Of a stretch of DNA of 5,247 bases, positions 3,832-5,247 are shown in pieces. Made by a program: the position numbers and the translations under genes. A model generated the notes under the pieces. The model saw only the letters and a program-made list of their open reading frames with translations. It was not told where the DNA came from and ran no database searches. The stretch lies in contig CAMEWZ010000119.1 of the NCBI GenBank assembly GCA_945946745.1, positions 1 through 5,247 on the forward strand. The letters run 5' to 3'. The DNA is from an uncultured Clostridia bacterium. GTDB lineage: Bacteria > Bacillota > Clostridia > Oscillospirales > Oscillospiraceae. How positions within the stretch are numbered: position 1 is the first letter of the stretch; each line of letters begins with the position of its first letter.

Positions 3832-4053
3832 ATGCAACAGTCACCGGATCTATCCCAGTTGAAAAAAATGGCCCAGTCCTCCGCGGGGCAGCAGCTGATA
3901 TCCTTGCTCCAGCGAAACGGCGGCAATGCCCTACAGGAGGCGGTAAGCAAAGCCTCCGCCGGGGATTATGCCCAGGCGCAAGCCGTGCTCAGTTCCCTTC
4001 TGAAAACTCCGGAGGCCCAGGCGCTGCTGAAGCAGCTGGAGGAACAGCCATGA
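3832..4053 (+). CDS. Small helical hypothetical protein, 73 aa, first gene of a three-gene operon
   Basis: The start ATG follows AGGGAGG (3818-3824) by 7 nt. The protein is soluble, rich in Gln, Leu and Ala, and appears to be helical throughout, with segments such as LSQLKKMAQSSAGQQLISLLQ (about 7-27) and AQAVLSSLLKTPEAQALLKQL (about 49-69) forming amphipathic helices. There is no signal peptide, membrane span or catalytic motif. Its stop overlaps the next start in ATGA, so translation is coupled. I recall similar uncharacterised proteins in Oscillospiraceae, next to the two downstream types, but cannot verify this. No convincing promoter was found in 3715-3817. Confidence 0.82.
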   Translation: MQQSPDLSQLKKMAQSSAGQQLISLLQRNGGNALQEAVSKASAGDYAQAQAVLSSLLKTPEAQALLKQLEEQP

Positions 4054-4409
4054 GCGAACTGGAAGAAAAGCTGGGGGCCATCCTCAGCAATCCCGCCATG
4101 ATGCAGCAGATCATGTCCCTGGCCCAGTCCATGAAGCAGTCCCCTCCAGCCCCGGCGGCAGCGGCCAGCCCGCCGGGGCCGCCCCAGCCATCACCGGAAC
4201 CGGATGTAGGCATGCTGCAAAGCCTGTCGGGATTGGCCAAAGGCTCCGGAGTGGATCGGAACCAGCAGAATCTGCTCAGCGCTCTGTCCCCTTACTTAAG
4301 CCGCAGCCGGGTGGAAAAGCTGGAACGGGCCATGCGGGCGGCAAAAATGGCGGGCATGGCTTCTTCCCTGCTCCAGTCCAGCGCGCTACAAAATATCCTT
4401 GGGAGGTGA
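4050..4409 (+). CDS. Hypothetical protein with helical ends and Pro/Ala linker, 119 aa
   Basis: The start overlaps the previous stop by 4 nt (ATGA), with GGAGG inside the upstream gene. The N-terminal 30 residues form a Met/Gln-rich helix (LSNPAMMQQIMSLAQSMKQ). A low-complexity Pro/Ala linker spans about 31-51, and a C-terminal helical region (about 53-119) contains NLLSALSPYLSRSRVEKLERA and ends LQNILGR. There is no membrane span. The spaced amphipathic helices suggest a scaffold or protein-binding role. The gene is followed after 4 nt by the proline-rich protein, whose ribosome site lies in its last codons. Confidence 0.83.
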   Translation: MSELEEKLGAILSNPAMMQQIMSLAQSMKQSPPAPAAAASPPGPPQPSPEPDVGMLQSLSGLAKGSGVDRNQQNLLSALSPYLSRSRVEKLERAMRAAKMAGMASSLLQSSALQNILGR

Positions 4410-4413
4410 CTTT

Positions 4414-4788
4414 ATGTATAACCGCTATGTCCCGCAGCCGGATGGCAGCTACCGCCGCAGGCCGGTGCCCCAGACCCCGCCTCCCAGGACGCAGCCGCCC
4501 GCGACGCCTCCGTGTCCGCCTCCGGCGCCTTCCGAAAGCCGTCCCGTGGCGCCGGTTTGCGATCCGCCCACCCTGCCCCCACCTCCTTCTGCCCCACCCT
4601 GTCCGCCCAGGCCCCGGCCAGAGCGGCCCCCGGCGCAGCCCTTGGGCGGGTTCTTGCGCAATCTGCTGCCCAAGGATTTCGGCACCGAGGATCTGCTGGT
4701 GGTGCTGCTGCTTCTGTTAATGGCGGGAGAAAACCAGGAGGATCAGAACACCGCCCTGCTGACGTTGGCGCTGTATTTGTTTTTGTAA
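4414..4788 (+). CDS. Proline-rich protein with hydrophobic C-terminus, 124 aa
   Basis: The start is the ATG at 4414, 7 nt after GGGAGG (4401-4406); an in-frame TTG at 4399 would sit before the ribosome site and is less likely. The protein begins MYNRYVPQPDGSYRR. A long proline-rich stretch (about 18-77) with three cysteines next to prolines (C34, C49, C63) follows. The C-terminus has GGFLRNLLPKDF, then a leucine-rich hydrophobic stretch (about 94-104, LLVVLLLLLMA), a short acidic turn (GENQEDQN) and a second hydrophobic end (about 113-124). No signal peptide is present. The layout suggests an extended spacer attached to a membrane- or assembly-forming end. A surface or spore-related role is a guess only. 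No intrinsic terminator follows directly. Confidence 0.83.
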   Translation: MYNRYVPQPDGSYRRRPVPQTPPPRTQPPATPPCPPPAPSESRPVAPVCDPPTLPPPPSAPPCPPRPRPERPPAQPLGGFLRNLLPKDFGTEDLLVVLLLLLMAGENQEDQNTALLTLALYLFL

Positions 4789-4841
4789 CGAGCAGCGTTA
4801 CCTGGGTTGGTAAAGGGGAATATAGTTGACGAACCCCCTCC

Positions 4842-4960
4842 GTAGGGCGGCTTGCCCTCAAGCCGCCTCTTGCGAAACAGAAATCGTATCGTGCGCCTTA
4901 CGGCGGGGCGGCGGAACGCGGTTCGAAATACGGTGGCGACTTGAGGGCAAGCCGCCCTAC
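4842..4960. repeat. Inverted-repeat element with 26-bp arms, about 119 bp
   Basis: The left arm (4842-4867, starting GTAGGGCGGCTTGCC) and the right arm (4935-4960, ending GGCAAGCCGCCCTAC) are inverted copies matching at 25 of 26 positions, with 67 bp between them. The left arm folds on its own (GGCGGCTT 4846-4853 with AAGCCGCC 4860-4867). There is no coding content. It begins 54 bp after the proline-rich gene and may help to end its transcript. Confidence 0.75.
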
Positions 4961-4988
4961 CGTGGCGTTTATTGCACCAGCCAAAAGT

Positions 4989-5125
4989 CTTCTCCTTGAG
5001 GAAAAGGTGGCCCGGCGTCAGCTGGGTCGGATGCGGTGTAGCCGCGATAGTGGCGTTACCCAGGTACGAATTCGCCGAAAACTACCCATTATTGCAACTT
5101 TCTACCGCACACCTCCAAGGAGAAG
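4989..5125. repeat. Degenerate palindromic repeat element, about 137 bp
   Basis: CTTCTCCTTGAGG (4989-5001) is mirrored by CCTCCAAGGAGAAG (5112-5125), whose complement is CTTCTCCTTGGAGG. An inner pair, GGATGCGGTGTAG (5029-5041) and CTACCGCACACC (5102-5113), is also partly complementary. From memory, CTTCTCCTTGAGG-type palindromes are common intergenic repeats in gut Clostridia genomes. The arms are unequal, so this copy has lost part of one side. Confidence 0.5.
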
Positions 5126-5247
5126 CCTTGAGCGTTATCGCGTCAGTGCGATAAATTACAATTGATCCAAAGTATCAGCCCCCCAAAATACGAAAACGGG
5201 GCTGTTAAATAACCCCTAAGAAAACGAGCGGATCCTCTCCCTGGTGG

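Larger units (their letters stand above)
4789..5247. other. Gene-free right end with repeats
   Basis: I see no gene here; frames spanning 4941-5165 lack ribosome sites and run through repeat DNA. The stretch holds the inverted-repeat elements at 4842-4960 and 4989-5125. TACCTGGGT (4799-4807) also recurs inverted at 5058-5066. Near the edge CAGCCCC (5176-5182) pairs with GGGGCTG (5198-5204) around a 15-nt loop, without a T-run; it might be the weak end of a leftward gene beyond the edge. Confidence 0.6.

Noticed and set aside
3470..3950. Leftward frames opposite peptide 3 and the terminator
   Set aside because: They read through the strong rightward terminator and lack initiation signals; they are the complements of real features.
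4412..4861. Long leftward frame opposite the proline-rich gene
   Set aside because: The high-GC proline codons leave the other strand free of stops (Gly/Arg/Ala-rich shadow). No ribosome site, and it starts in repeat DNA.
4941..5165. Rightward 74-codon frame near the right end
   Set aside because: It starts inside the right arm of a repeat, runs through another repeat and lacks a ribosome site.

Overview
The window looks like a chromosome segment of a low-to-mid-GC Gram-positive anaerobe, most likely a gut Clostridia member of the Oscillospiraceae type. The reasons are the very strong AGGAGG ribosome binding sites, sigma-A promoters with an extended TGGTATAAT -10 box used several times, small palindromic intergenic repeats of the kind scattered through such genomes, and a proline-rich/helical small-protein trio that I recall from Oscillospiraceae genomes. 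The genus assignment is inference from memory; no search was possible.

Layout. Positions 1-247 hold a leftward extended -10 promoter and the beginning of a leftward transcript with nested base-pairing (a gene running off the window, or a structured RNA). A leftward three-segment membrane protein (248-667) with its own promoter follows. A repeat-bearing gap (668-1083) leads to a rightward 57-aa single-span membrane protein (1084-1257), whose 3' end overlaps the 3' end of a leftward YfcE-type metallophosphoesterase (1244-1741). A miniature inverted-repeat element (1849-2001) separates this from a leftward AraC-family regulator (2049-2930).

The centre is the most interesting part. The AraC-family gene is divergent from a rightward unit carrying three tandem, paralogous 27-codon genes (3212-3295, 3355-3438, 3487-3570). 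Each has AGGAGG exactly 9 nt before its ATG, and the unit is closed by a strong intrinsic terminator (3682-3714). The two promoters lie back to back in a 10-bp inverted repeat that contains both -10 boxes. A 19-bp motif, TTCATAnnGCnTTCACAnT, occurs once in each transcribed leader, exactly 130 bp apart, and is a good candidate operator for the regulator. I do not recognise the peptides. The arrangement reads as a self-contained, regulated micropeptide system of unknown function.

To the right is a tightly packed three-gene operon (3832-4788): two small helical soluble proteins and a proline-rich protein with a hydrophobic C-terminal end. The last 460 bases appear non-coding and contain two further inverted-repeat elements (4842-4960 and 4989-5125) and a hairpin near the right edge.

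No rRNA, tRNA, CRISPR array, transposase or phage gene was seen.
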